DNA of 64,000 nucleotides from Oscillospiraceae bacterium (GTDB lineage: Bacteria; Bacillota; Clostridia; Oscillospirales; Ruminococcaceae). The DNA lies in NCBI GenBank assembly GCA_017439985.1, contig JAFSIC010000043.1, positions 1 through 64,000 on the forward strand, read 5' to 3'. The translations under genes and the position numbers were made by a program. Positions 33,835-43,191 of the stretch are shown piece by piece. The notes under the pieces were generated by a model. That model was not told the DNA's origin and searched no databases. It saw nothing but the letters and a program-made list of their open reading frames with translations. The stretch's first letter is position 1, and the number at the start of each line of letters is the position of its first letter.

Positions 33835-35469
33835 TTACTGCAGGAATTGAAGCATCAGACCGATTTTTGTTCTCTCGAAATAATTATCCCAGTCGATTTG
33901 AATCAGCTCATTGATCTTTTCAATACGGCGGCGAATGGTATTGATATTAACGTACAGTTTTTCTGCAGTCACGCTGAAATTCATGTTGTTTTCCAGGTAA
34001 ACTTTCAAGGTCTGCAGAAGCTCACGGTTTTTCTCTGCCTTCATCAGCTCACGGAACTGTTCCAAAAGCTGTTTCAATTCCTCATCCGGAATATCCAGCC
34101 AAGTCAGAATACCCAATTCATCGTAATCAAGAACACTCTGTTCCGGCAGCGCGATACGGCCAATGCGCATGATTTTTCGGCATTTTTCGACGCTTTTGCT
34201 CAACGCTGTCAGTTCACGCTGCTCATTGCTGTAACTAAATGTCCAGCGAATACCACCGAATTTTCTCTGCAGGCGCTCCTCATATTCTCTCAGAAGAGCT
34301 GTAAGGTCTTCCTTTTTTATTTCGTCTTTAGGTCTATTCTCCAAGACAATAATGCCCTCTGTTTTGGACAGGAACGCCAGACGACCGTAACGACCGACGG
34401 TACACTGCTGGAACATATCGATCATTTCACTGCGGCGGCTGCGAAGGTCATAGGTAGCATGGTCATGACTGAGCAGCACATAGCGATAAGGCTTGTCCAG
34501 AGGCATATTCAGCTGGTTTGCCTGATAGACCAGCTTGTTGTAATCCTCATCGCTGCAGTCCATCGCCAGATGGATCAGGTTCTCAAAACCCAGATTGCTG
34601 GCATCTCGAGCCACCGACAGCTGTTCATACAAGCTTTGCAGCATCAAATAAGCAATACGCATGGAATACTCGTCGTAGAAATCCATGAAGCGGCGGGATT
34701 CCATAACACAGAAATAAGCCTGCGGAACTCCGCCTGCAAGTATCGGAATCACAACCCAACTGATACGCGGTTCATCCGCTGCCTCCCCTTTCAGCAAGCG
34801 GTAACGAGTCATGTGGATACAGTCGCAAAGAGTATGGCTGGTGTGCGAAATGGACGGGTTCCAGTAATCCTGTTCCTCTAAGCCATACTGTTCACTGGTA
34901 TTGAGAAAATTAGGAGAGCTGTAATAGCTTTTATTCTCAAAAACATCGTAAACCATAGCCGGGAACTCCATTTCATTCTCAACCGTCTGCAGCATACGAC
35001 GAATTTTTTGTTCTTTATAGTTGTGGTTGGCGGAGGTATAGGTGGCATTGATGTTGACGCAAAAACGCTGAATCGCATGATTCATGACCGCTACATTCAC
35101 CTGATTGATCGTCTCCATCCACGGAATACTGTACGGCATCGTGATCAGTGGGATCTGCTGACGGTCATGAAGCAAGATCAGATCCTCGGGGATTTCATCC
35201 AGATAGCGTCCGCGTTTAATGACCATGGCTGCCTGTGCGTTGGATGGGGCTGCCATACTTTTTTTATACAGCTCCAGAGTTTCCGGTTCATGTGCAAACA
35301 CATAGCCGGAGGTCAGAGTCAGCTCTTTACCCACTGCCCAGCGGTAGCCGTCCGGTGCATCCAAAATCGTAACACCCTGAATCTCACGGTTGAGCCCCTT
35401 CTTCCCTGCTATCACCTGAAAATCTTTGAAAAATTCCAGATTCAGCAGTTCACCTACTGTAATACCCAT
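33835..35469 (-). CDS. PucR-family transcriptional regulator
   Basis: 544 residues. The N-terminal PucR-type sensor domain (about 5-125) starts with ITVGELLNLEFFKDFQVIAG and has VTILDAPDGYRWAVGKELTLTSG. A middle region (about 150-470) is GGDEF-like in position but without its motifs. The C-terminus has a PucR HTH (FSVTAEKLYVNINTIRRRIEKI). The family regulates catabolic genes, first known for purines, also amino acids and amines. It lies between the ABC operon and the M20/membrane-protein operon and is the likely regulator of both. The AGGAGG site is strong. Confidence 0.88.
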   Translation of the reverse strand: MGITVGELLNLEFFKDFQVIAGKKGLNREIQGVTILDAPDGYRWAVGKELTLTSGYVFAHEPETLELYKKSMAAPSNAQAAMVIKRGRYLDEIPEDLILLHDRQQIPLITMPYSIPWMETINQVNVAVMNHAIQRFCVNINATYTSANHNYKEQKIRRMLQTVENEMEFPAMVYDVFENKSYYSSPNFLNTSEQYGLEEQDYWNPSISHTSHTLCDCIHMTRYRLLKGEAADEPRISWVVIPILAGGVPQAYFCVMESRRFMDFYDEYSMRIAYLMLQSLYEQLSVARDASNLGFENLIHLAMDCSDEDYNKLVYQANQLNMPLDKPYRYVLLSHDHATYDLRSRRSEMIDMFQQCTVGRYGRLAFLSKTEGIIVLENRPKDEIKKEDLTALLREYEERLQRKFGGIRWTFSYSNEQRELTALSKSVEKCRKIMRIGRIALPEQSVLDYDELGILTWLDIPDEELKQLLEQFRELMKAEKNRELLQTLKVYLENNMNFSVTAEKLYVNINTIRRRIEKINELIQIDWDNYFERTKIGLMLQFLQ

Positions 35470-35537
35470 ACTCTACGCCTCCTTCTTGCTTCATTTTAGC
35501 ATAAAAGATACAGAAAGTACAGCAGCGCAACAAACGC

Positions 35538-35574
35538 AAAAAGCGCCGCTTCTTTCACAGAAGCAGCGCTTTTT
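35538..35574 (-). terminator. Terminator after the M20 gene
   Basis: AAAAAGCGC-CGCTTCT pairs with AGAAGC-A-GCGCTTTTT, about 15 bp with one mismatch, followed on the minus strand by T residues. Confidence 0.85.
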
Positions 35575-35603
35575 ATGAGGAGGCTATTGGATTTTGCCGT
35601 TAT

Positions 35604-36965
35604 TTATTCATGATACATTGGGCTGTAATCCACATCAGCGTCCTTAAATTCTTTAATGATGGCTTCCGTGGTCTCCGGCTGAGTCAGCAAATCATAGGCT
35701 GTACCCGCCATGATGCGAGCTGCATAGAGGGCATTCTTCGCACCGATACTGGTTCCTGTCAGAGCAGTCGCCTGCCATGTGTGAGGAGCCACACCGAACG
35801 GCAGATTTGCCACAGTGAAGAAGCACATCGGCATCAGGTAGCTGACGTCACCGGCATCAGTGGATGCTGTCATGGTGACCTCTTTCCAGGTATCTCTTGC
35901 TGCTACCTGAGAATGAAGCACTTCGTCCGTATGGAATGGTGCTCTGTCACGCTCTACCGCCGCCGAAGCAACGGTATACTGAATGGACTTCGCATATGCC
36001 TTCTCTTCTTCTGTGTAAACAGGACGTTCTGCCTCGAACATATTCTTCCAAGTCAGATCAGACAGCTTATGGTTCGGACGAATTTCACAGCAGCCGTGCT
36101 GGATCTTCATCTCAACCTGAGTATCCGTCATGAGAGCTGCACCTTTGGCGATATTCTCAATGCGTCCGAGAATGGATTTTACATCCGCCATGTGCGGAGC
36201 ACGGACAGCATACCAAGCAACTGCCTTAGATGGCACGATGTTTGGCGGGAAGCCGCAGTTATCGGAAGAATAATGGATTCTCGCAGAGGAGATCACATGC
36301 TCACGGAGATAGTTGGAGCCGACATTCATCAGTTCCACCGCATCCATGGCGCTTCTGCCCAACTCCGGAGCAAAAGCCGCATGAGAGGTCACGCCGCTGA
36401 AGTAAAACTTCTCGTAAGCGCAGGCCAGCTCACCGCCATCAATAACAAGGTTGCTGGTACCGGGATGCCATGTCAACGCAATATCGCAGTCCTTGAACAT
36501 TCCGTAATAAGCCATTTTTACCTTACCGCTGAGGAGTTCTTCCTCCGGACAGCCATAGAAGCGAACCGTACCACTGAGCTTTTTGCTTTCCAGAAGACGC
36601 TTTACTGCAATAGCCGCAGTCATGGAAGCAGTGCCCAACAGATTGTGGCCGCAGCCGTGGCCTGCTCCGCCCTCAATGAGAGCTTCTCTCTCCGGAATCT
36701 CTTTCTGAGACAGACCCGGCAGTGCGTCAAACTCACCAAGGAAGGCGATGATTGGTTTACCGCTGCCGTATTCCGCATAGAAAGCATGTTCCATTTTTTC
36801 TTCATTGACGATCACGAAACCTTCTTTGGAAAGAATATTTCGCATATGATCGGCAGACTGCTTCTCCTGACCGCCGACCTCCGGGTTATCCCAGAGCCAA
36901 CGGCAGGTTTCTGCACAGAGAGCTTCCAGCTGATTCACTTGATCAAAAACAAACTGTTTGGACAT
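35604..36965 (-). CDS. M20-family amidohydrolase, AbgB-like
   Basis: 453 residues. Metal-site motifs are GHGCGHNLLG, the catalytic CPEEE, WHPG, and TDAGDVSY; a lid domain lies between about 190 and 310. The sequence resembles the aminobenzoyl-glutamate hydrolase subunit B and aminoacylase group, which cut amide bonds of N-acyl amino acids or peptides. The start MSKQF (36965) has AAAGGGG eight bases upstream; a TTG at 36986 is less likely. It is the last gene of an operon with two membrane proteins, so it probably hydrolyses what they import. Confidence 0.88.
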   Translation of the reverse strand: MSKQFVFDQVNQLEALCAETCRWLWDNPEVGGQEKQSADHMRNILSKEGFVIVNEEKMEHAFYAEYGSGKPIIAFLGEFDALPGLSQKEIPEREALIEGGAGHGCGHNLLGTASMTAAIAVKRLLESKKLSGTVRFYGCPEEELLSGKVKMAYYGMFKDCDIALTWHPGTSNLVIDGGELACAYEKFYFSGVTSHAAFAPELGRSAMDAVELMNVGSNYLREHVISSARIHYSSDNCGFPPNIVPSKAVAWYAVRAPHMADVKSILGRIENIAKGAALMTDTQVEMKIQHGCCEIRPNHKLSDLTWKNMFEAERPVYTEEEKAYAKSIQYTVASAAVERDRAPFHTDEVLHSQVAARDTWKEVTMTASTDAGDVSYLMPMCFFTVANLPFGVAPHTWQATALTGTSIGAKNALYAARIMAGTAYDLLTQPETTEAIIKEFKDADVDYSPMYHE

Positions 36966-36998
36966 ATCAGTTTCCCCTTTAATCAAATTTAAGAGATA

Positions 36999-37700
36999 TT
37001 ACGCTTCTTTTTTGCTGTCTTTTTTGCCGTTCAGAACTACGTTCAGAGCGATTGCACCAAATACACATACCAGGGTACCCAGCCAGTTGCTTGCACCTGG
37101 GATGAAGTTGAACACACCTGCGTTGATTGCAACGTACAGAACGCAAGCCAGAACCAGAACGATACCGGACAGTTTCAGGTTTTTAATACCGAACTGTACG
37201 AACAGTGCGCCGAACAGAGCTGGCAGCAGGTAGTTCAGTGCGGAAGTGATGGATTCCGGCAGAGCGGACAGGATTGCCTGACCACCGATAACGCCTACAG
37301 TCAGGATGGTGGTGTTGATGATGATGGAAACACCCATACCGATGGTAGCGATGATGGAACCTTTTTCAGTACCTGGTTCTACGCCTGCGGAAACCTGTGC
37401 CATGGATGCGCAAGGAATACGCATGTTGGAGATGTTACCGGATACGAATGCCATATAGGTACCTACAGGACCTACAACTGGGTAGTAAGAAATTGGTTCG
37501 ATGAACCAGAGGAATGCGAAGGAAGAAGCTGCGCTGACGAAGCATACTGCCAGAGCGCTTGGGTTTGGCCACAGACCGTAAACCAGTCCCAGAATCAGTG
37601 CTGGGAGGAATGCACAAACTACTGCCAATACACCGATCAATTTACCGATTTTGTGCATCTGTGGCAGGTATTCATTTTCGTAGAAATTCTGATTGCTCAT
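36999..37700 (-). CDS. Membrane protein, partner of the DUF5058 protein
   Basis: 233 residues with about six membrane segments and no recognised catalytic motif. VVGPVGTYMAFVSGNISNMRIPCASMAQ is a conserved-looking polar stretch between helices. It lies 12 bases after a DUF5058 gene and 33 before the M20 gene. Paired membrane proteins of this size next to an amidohydrolase suggest a two-subunit transporter for the amide substrate (inference). No experimental function is known to me. Confidence 0.75.
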   Translation of the reverse strand: MSNQNFYENEYLPQMHKIGKLIGVLAVVCAFLPALILGLVYGLWPNPSALAVCFVSAASSFAFLWFIEPISYYPVVGPVGTYMAFVSGNISNMRIPCASMAQVSAGVEPGTEKGSIIATIGMGVSIIINTTILTVGVIGGQAILSALPESITSALNYLLPALFGALFVQFGIKNLKLSGIVLVLACVLYVAINAGVFNFIPGASNWLGTLVCVFGAIALNVVLNGKKDSKKEA

Positions 37701-37712
37701 TGTGTTACCCCC

Positions 37713-38402
37713 TTAAATCACAGCAACAATAACCATAGCTGCAACGATAGCGATGGTCAGGTTCCATTCTTTCAGAGCAGGAACTTTTTTGCTTACCTGC
37801 ATCATTACGTACATCAGGATCGCACCCAGAACGGTAGCCAGAGCATTTTTGTTCATTGGAACAACACGCTGTGCAACCATGGAGCCGAATACGCCGACCA
37901 TAGCGCCGGTGGAAATCAGACCCATCATTGCGGAGTTGCCGCCAGACATTTTTTTCTGGACTTTGTCCATTTTATCTGCTGCGAAGGTGGAGAAAATGAT
38001 CCAACCAATGGAACCGAGGATCATGGTCCATACTGCCATGGTCAGAGCCAGTGGGGTCAGTTCATCAACGCCCAGAGCTACGCCAACAGAGCCGGTACCG
38101 ATACCTGCTGCGATGGACTCGAACATAACGGAACCGATGAAGGACAGACGCATCCAAGCCATTGGGCCGCCGACGGAGATCAGCAGAGAGAGCATACCGG
38201 ACAGAATTACGATGGAAGGACCGATGGAGGTCAGAGCGGAGCTTTTTACCGCTTTGGACATCTGTTCTTTGGTCAGACCAACTTTTGGTCCTGCTTCAAA
38301 GGCTTTCTTAACAAAGATTGCTGCCTGTGCGATTACCAAAACAACGGCGATACCGCAAGCGATCCACATAGGCATACTGTTCGCAATTTGCATTGCATTC
38401 AT
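37713..38402 (-). CDS. DUF5058-family membrane protein
   Basis: 229 residues with about six membrane segments. KAFEAGPKVGLTKEQMSKAVKSSALTSIGPSIVILSGML has the pattern of DUF5058 proteins. It begins the operon DUF5058, membrane protein, M20 amidohydrolase and has an AGGAGG site. The function is unknown; it probably forms a transporter with the next gene. A regulatory element shared with the ABC operon lies about 190 bases upstream. Confidence 0.82.
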   Translation of the reverse strand: MNAMQIANSMPMWIACGIAVVLVIAQAAIFVKKAFEAGPKVGLTKEQMSKAVKSSALTSIGPSIVILSGMLSLLISVGGPMAWMRLSFIGSVMFESIAAGIGTGSVGVALGVDELTPLALTMAVWTMILGSIGWIIFSTFAADKMDKVQKKMSGGNSAMMGLISTGAMVGVFGSMVAQRVVPMNKNALATVLGAILMYVMMQVSKKVPALKEWNLTIAIVAAMVIVAVI

Positions 38403-38791
38403 ATAAATTTCCTCCTTTAATAAAATAAAGATTTGATTACTATTTTACATTAATTAAGGTACTTACGCTATATCTTTTTTTGAGGCTTTTTGTCATATTT
38501 TTTACACATTTAATTTTTATTACACCAAAACTGAAATATATGTAAGAAATTTTACACTTTTTATTTTACTAACATTGCAGGGACAGCACTTGATTTTTGG
38601 CTTAATTTCACATCATTTGCGATTTTTATCAAATTATGATCCTGTCAATTCCCGAGAAAGCCACATTCCATTTTCAAAACAAAATAACCTACTATGAAAA
38701 AACGATGAAAAATATTTTCCATTTTTCTATAATTCTGAAAGTAAGCATTGCCCAAAGAAAAACATTTATACACTTTTCTCCACATCAAAGA
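38403..38791. other. AT-rich upstream region of the DUF5058 operon
   Basis: No gene is seen. The minus strand has ATGACA and ATATAG, 17 bases apart (near 38490-38465), as a possible promoter, and an inverted repeat TGTAA, six bases, TTACA (near 38540-38555). Several TGTAAAA blocks recur. Confidence 0.45.
38590..38611 (-). promoter_or_regulatory. Shared 22-bp element, copy 2
   Basis: Plus-strand TTGATTTTTGGC, then TT, then AATTTCAC. It matches 20 of 22 positions with the element at 33532-33553, in the same orientation relative to its operon. Confidence 0.6.
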
Positions 38792-38817
38792 AAAAACCTC
38801 CCGATTGGGAGGTTTTT
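38792..38817. terminator. Terminator after the amidohydrolase gene
   Basis: AAAAACCTCCC and GGGAGGTTTTT form a perfect 11-bp stem with a GATT loop, next to the stop of the minus-strand amidohydrolase gene. Confidence 0.9.
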
Positions 38818-38821
38818 CCTG

Positions 38822-39976
38822 CTATTTTACTTGTTTGCCATTGATAAATACCATATCCGGTTTTGCCGCCAGAGTCAGAGGATCCTGGGAGTAAACCAAC
38901 AGGTCTGCATCTTTTCCAACTTTGACAGAGCCTACACGATCTTCGATACCGCAGATGCGTGCCGGATTGATGGTGATCGCTTTCAGGGCTTCCATATAAT
39001 CCATGCCCTCTCTTACAGCATAGCCCGCTGTGATCGGCAGCATCCAAATCGGAATCACATTATAGTCTGTACAAATCGCAACCTGCAGTCCCGCTTTGCT
39101 GAGGATACCCGGCGTTTTGTCGCTGGCATGAAGCAGTTCCGGTTTGGTGCGAGTGCACATCAGAGGACCGTTCACCACAGGAGCACCGATCTCTTTCAGC
39201 TCATCGGCGATGAGGTGACCCTCTGTGCAGTGGATCAGCACATAATCCAATTCAAATTCTTCCGCCAGACGAACAGCAGTGAAAATATCATCGCTGCGGT
39301 GGCAGTGGATGTGTGCTTTCAATTCCCGCTTCAGCACCGGGATCAGCGCCTCTTTCTTTGCATCGAATTCCGGCGGATCATTCTCTTCCGGATCTTCTTC
39401 CGCTTTCTGCACATCTTCCAGATAGCGCTTCGCCTTGCTCAGCTCCTCACGGATCAGCGCTGCGGTTGCCATGCGAGTCATTGGAGTCTCGGATTTATCG
39501 TTGTAAACTTTTTTCGGGTTCTCACCCAGAGCAAATTTCATTGCCACAGGTTCGCGCAGAACCATCTTGTCCACACGTTTTCCGTAAGTTTTGATGGCGC
39601 AGAACTGGCCGGAAATGGCATTGGCAGAACCGGGACCGGTCACTACTGTGGTAACACCTGCATCTACTGCTTCCGGGAAGCTCTGATTCACCGGATTGAT
39701 GGCATCAAGTCCACGCAGATGAGGGCTGACCGGGTCTGTCATTTCGTTGAGATCATCACCCTCGAAGTCCAGACCCTCTTCTGCCATACCCATGTGACAG
39801 TGAGCGTCGATAAAGCCCGGATAAACCATTTTTCCTTGCAGATCCAGCACATTGTCATCCTGCGGAGCAGAACTCATGTCACCGACTGCAATGATTTTAT
39901 CGTCTTTGATTTGGATATAGCCGCAGTCGATAACCGCGTCTTCCATCGTCATAATTTTTGCATTGATCAGAAGCAT
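38822..39976 (-). CDS. Metal-dependent amidohydrolase
   Basis: 384 residues of the amidohydrolase superfamily. DAHCHMG (about 58-64) gives the first metal histidines; a carboxylated lysine may lie in FALGENPKK; AHIHCH, IHCTEGH and CTDYN provide the remaining ligands and the catalytic aspartate. The family resembles imidazolonepropionase and cytosine deaminase-like enzymes, so a cyclic amide or amidine is a likely substrate. It starts 12 bases after the clpE-like gene and ends at a terminator. Its link to the adjacent catabolic operon is by position only. Confidence 0.87.
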   Translation of the reverse strand: MLLINAKIMTMEDAVIDCGYIQIKDDKIIAVGDMSSAPQDDNVLDLQGKMVYPGFIDAHCHMGMAEEGLDFEGDDLNEMTDPVSPHLRGLDAINPVNQSFPEAVDAGVTTVVTGPGSANAISGQFCAIKTYGKRVDKMVLREPVAMKFALGENPKKVYNDKSETPMTRMATAALIREELSKAKRYLEDVQKAEEDPEENDPPEFDAKKEALIPVLKRELKAHIHCHRSDDIFTAVRLAEEFELDYVLIHCTEGHLIADELKEIGAPVVNGPLMCTRTKPELLHASDKTPGILSKAGLQVAICTDYNVIPIWMLPITAGYAVREGMDYMEALKAITINPARICGIEDRVGSVKVGKDADLLVYSQDPLTLAAKPDMVFINGKQVK

Positions 39977-39988
39977 CGTCTTCTCCCC

Positions 39989-42316
39989 TTACATGGTCAG
40001 AAGTTTGATCTCGCCGTCTGCGCCGCTGACACGAACGACGGTCGGTGCTGCATCCAGCTGATCCACCAAGAGAGTGCAGAGTGGGTCCTCCACATTCTGA
40101 CGGATCACTTTACGCAGATCACGGGCACCGCCTTTATTGCCGAAGGCTTTGTCGGCAATGAGTGCCAACGCAGAGTCTTCGTAATCGAAACGAATGCCTT
40201 TGTCAGCCAGAGGTTCTTTCAGTTCGTCCAGCATCAGAGCCGCGATTTTCTCGAAGGATTCCTTGGTCAGCGGATCGAATACTACAATTTCATCCACACG
40301 ACCGAGGAATTCCGGACGCAGGAACTGACTGAGGGATTTCATTGCTTTGTCTCTTGCGATGTCACCTTCGGTTTTGCCAAAGCCCAGAGAAGCAGAACCC
40401 ACTTCACTACCGGCGTTGGAGGTCATGATGATAACGCAGCTTTCAAAGGACACATTTCTGCCCTGTGCGTCTGCAATTTTACCTTCGTCAAGAATCTGCA
40501 GCAGGATGTTCATGACATCAGGATGTGCTTTTTCGATCTCATCGAAGAGCACTACGGAATATGGTCTGCGGCGAACTTTTTCCGTCAGCTGACCGGCTTC
40601 ATCGTAGCCCACATAGCCCGGAGGCGCACCGATAATACGAGCCACGGAATGTTTCTCCATGAATTCACTCATATCCAGACGAATCAGCGGGTTGGTTGCA
40701 TCAAAGAGCTCTTCGGACAGGACTTTAACCAGTTCGGTTTTACCCACACCGGTTGGACCAACAAAAATGAAAGAAGCAGGACGACGTTTCTTGCTGATCT
40801 GTACGCGGGAGCGTTTGACTGCTTTGGCAACCAGCTCCACGGCCTCGTCCTGACCGATAATGCGGCGTTTCAGGGCATCTTCCAGACCGGCTACACGCTG
40901 CAGTTCGCTTTCGCGAATCTTGCTGGCAGGAATGCCGGTCCACAACTCGATCACTTTCGCCAGATCTTCCTCGGTCACTGCCATACCCAGAGCCTTTGGC
41001 TCCAGCTCTTCCAGTTTCGAGGTCAGCTGCATGATCTTGGATTTATTTTCAGCCAGTGCTTCGTAGTCGATATTCTCGGTTTTCTGTTCCTCTTCTTCCA
41101 CCAACAGCTGGCAGAATTCCAGATCTTCACGGAGCTTTTCGTACTCGTTCAGCTCTGTATTTTTCAGAGAAGCGCAGGAGCAGGCTTCGTCCAGCAGGTC
41201 GATGGCTTTGTCCGGCAGGAAGCGGTCGTTGATGTAGCGCTGTGCCAGCAGGACGGATTTTCTCGCAATCGCATCGATGACCTGCACGCGATGGAAGTCC
41301 TCGTAGTACTTCTTGATGCCAAGCATAATGTCGATGGAGTCGGCGATGGTCGGCTCATCCACAGTAACAGGCTGGAATCGGCGTTCCAGCGCGGCATCTT
41401 TTTCAATGTGCTTACGATATTCGTCAAAAGTAGTTGCACCGATGACCTGCACCTCACCGCGGGACAGAGCAGGTTTCAGAATATTTGCAGCGTTCATGCT
41501 GCCTTCTGCGTCGCCCGCACCTACCAGAGAGTGTACTTCATCGATAAAGAGAATGACATTGCCGCGGCGTTTGATGTCCTCCAGCAGACCTTTCACACGG
41601 CTCTCGAACTGTCCGCGGAACTGAGTACCTGCCACCAGAGAAGTCAGGTCCAGCAGGAACAATTCTTTGCCCAGCAGCATCGCAGGAACTTCCCCTGCTG
41701 CCAGACGCAGAGCGATACCTTCTGCAACGGCGGTTTTACCGACGCCCGGTTCACCGATGAGGCAAGGGTTGTTTTTGCTGCGGCGGTTGAGGATCTGCAT
41801 CACGCGCTCGATCTCACGTTCACGGCCGATGATATTATCGATACGGCCTTCTCGTGCTTTCAGGCAGAGATTTTCACAGTGTGCATCCAGGAATTTATAT
41901 TTTTTCTTGTCTTTGTCCTTGGCTTTTTTATTCTGATAAGCTTCTTTTTCACTGTTGTCCGCAGGAGCTTCCTGTTCATTATCAGCGCTGTTTTTTGCCT
42001 GCGGGTTCATCAGATTCTGGAAGAAATTCTGCAAAGCCGGCAGTTCCTGCGCACCGCCCATTTCAAAATCATCGCCCATTTCTTCAAAATCGGCGTCCAT
42101 TGCTTCGGCGAAGGACATCATCTGCTGGTTCATGCTTTCCAGTTCATCATCGCCGATACCCAGCTGATCCAGCATTTTGCTGACCTGCGGGATGCCCAGC
42201 TCTTTGGCGCACTGAATGCACAGGCCTTCGTTGATTACCTTACCGTTTTCTTCGTGGCCGATAAAGACCACTGCCATTCGCTTTTTACAGCGAGAACACA
42301 TCATATTTGGATTCAT
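39989..42316 (-). CDS. clpE: ClpE-like AAA+ unfoldase with N-terminal zinc finger
   Basis: 775 residues. It starts with a treble-clef zinc finger (CSRC near 7-10, CIQC near 33-36) instead of the double-repeat Clp N-domain, as in ClpE. After an acidic linker come two ATPase modules: GEPGVGKTAVAEG (about 187) and GPTGVGKTELVKVL (about 518), with VILFIDEVHSLVGAG and VVLFDEIEKAH, separated by a coiled M-domain. It should unfold proteins for ClpP. No CtsR box was recognised upstream; a weak TTGCAA / TAGATT pair lies at 42363-42336. An amidohydrolase gene follows after 12 bases. Confidence 0.88.
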   Translation of the reverse strand: MNPNMMCSRCKKRMAVVFIGHEENGKVINEGLCIQCAKELGIPQVSKMLDQLGIGDDELESMNQQMMSFAEAMDADFEEMGDDFEMGGAQELPALQNFFQNLMNPQAKNSADNEQEAPADNSEKEAYQNKKAKDKDKKKYKFLDAHCENLCLKAREGRIDNIIGREREIERVMQILNRRSKNNPCLIGEPGVGKTAVAEGIALRLAAGEVPAMLLGKELFLLDLTSLVAGTQFRGQFESRVKGLLEDIKRRGNVILFIDEVHSLVGAGDAEGSMNAANILKPALSRGEVQVIGATTFDEYRKHIEKDAALERRFQPVTVDEPTIADSIDIMLGIKKYYEDFHRVQVIDAIARKSVLLAQRYINDRFLPDKAIDLLDEACSCASLKNTELNEYEKLREDLEFCQLLVEEEEQKTENIDYEALAENKSKIMQLTSKLEELEPKALGMAVTEEDLAKVIELWTGIPASKIRESELQRVAGLEDALKRRIIGQDEAVELVAKAVKRSRVQISKKRRPASFIFVGPTGVGKTELVKVLSEELFDATNPLIRLDMSEFMEKHSVARIIGAPPGYVGYDEAGQLTEKVRRRPYSVVLFDEIEKAHPDVMNILLQILDEGKIADAQGRNVSFESCVIIMTSNAGSEVGSASLGFGKTEGDIARDKAMKSLSQFLRPEFLGRVDEIVVFDPLTKESFEKIAALMLDELKEPLADKGIRFDYEDSALALIADKAFGNKGGARDLRKVIRQNVEDPLCTLLVDQLDAAPTVVRVSGADGEIKLLTM

Positions 42317-42409
42317 ATTGCTCTCCTAATCAAAAAATCTATAAAAATTAAAATTATTTGCAAGCTTATGGTAGCACATATTCATGAACAGGCTGTGAAG
42401 ATTTCTCCC

Positions 42410-43114
42410 CTATTTCAGAAATTCAAAAGGATTGAACTCATATACACGACTCCAGATCAGAGTGTCCATAATAAGTCCTTCATTGAACAATGCCGGCGGG
42501 TCGCTAAGGAAATACAGCACAAAACGCAGAACCAATGCGATCAGGTACAGGTTGATACCGCCCTGTACAAAGCCCAGTAAACCACCTGCAAAGCGATCCA
42601 ATGTTTTGATGACAGGCAGCTTGAACACGAAACCTACTGCTTCGGAGAAACGCTTTGCTAAAAAGCTCAGCACCACAAAGGTAATGAGGAAGATCACAAT
42701 GTGCAGGAAACCGGTCACTGCCGGTTCTACGATCTGCTGCTCCAAAGCACGCACCGCTCCGACCACTGTATCTCCGATTGCATCCTCCAGACCATTGCCC
42801 GTCAAACCATAGAAGTTCGCCATAAATGTTGGCAGAGCATCCGCCGCTTCACTGATGCTCTCCATAATATCGCTGGAGCTGAGATTATCTCCAACCACTT
42901 CCTGAAGAAAACGCATCAAACGTTTTTCCAGGAAAATCGTATAAATCAGCTGTGAGCTTACCTTACCGATAAACAATGCTCCGAAAAAGGACGCGATGCG
43001 TCCGATGATGCTCGTAATGGTCTGCGCAAAACCTGTTTTCGCACAGCTGTTAATAGAAATCAGCAGAATTGCCACTGCAATGACATCGTAAATAATTAAC
43101 ATTAAAAATTCCAT
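42410..43114 (-). CDS. cvpA: CvpA-family membrane protein
   Basis: 234 residues with four main membrane segments. The first (about 5-25) is followed by a glycine-containing region and helices at about 30-55, 145-165 and 190-215. KTGFAQTITSIIGRIASFFGALFIG is a CvpA-like N-terminus. The family was named for colicin V production in E. coli and affects the envelope, but its mechanism is unclear. The ATG at 43114 has a weak AGAG site. It follows the DUF5711 gene after a hairpin. Confidence 0.8.
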   Translation of the reverse strand: MEFLMLIIYDVIAVAILLISINSCAKTGFAQTITSIIGRIASFFGALFIGKVSSQLIYTIFLEKRLMRFLQEVVGDNLSSSDIMESISEAADALPTFMANFYGLTGNGLEDAIGDTVVGAVRALEQQIVEPAVTGFLHIVIFLITFVVLSFLAKRFSEAVGFVFKLPVIKTLDRFAGGLLGFVQGGINLYLIALVLRFVLYFLSDPPALFNEGLIMDTLIWSRVYEFNPFEFLK

Positions 43115-43150
43115 AGAATCAACTCTTACTCAAAATTTCAGACAAAGGGC

Positions 43151-43178
43151 GAGGGTGCGATATGGTATCGCACCCCGA
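43151..43178 (-). repeat. Intercistronic hairpin before cvpA
   Basis: GGGTGCGATA and TATCGCACCC form a perfect 10-bp stem with a three-base loop between the DUF5711 gene and cvpA. No T run follows on the minus strand, so it is not a classical terminator. Confidence 0.6.
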
Positions 43179-43191
43179 CCCATGATTATTC

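Noticed and set aside
38636-42580. Very long open frame on the plus strand opposite the clpE-like and amidohydrolase genes
   Set aside because: It has no ribosome binding site and no recognisable domain. It mirrors codon bias of the minus-strand genes, whose motifs are complete.
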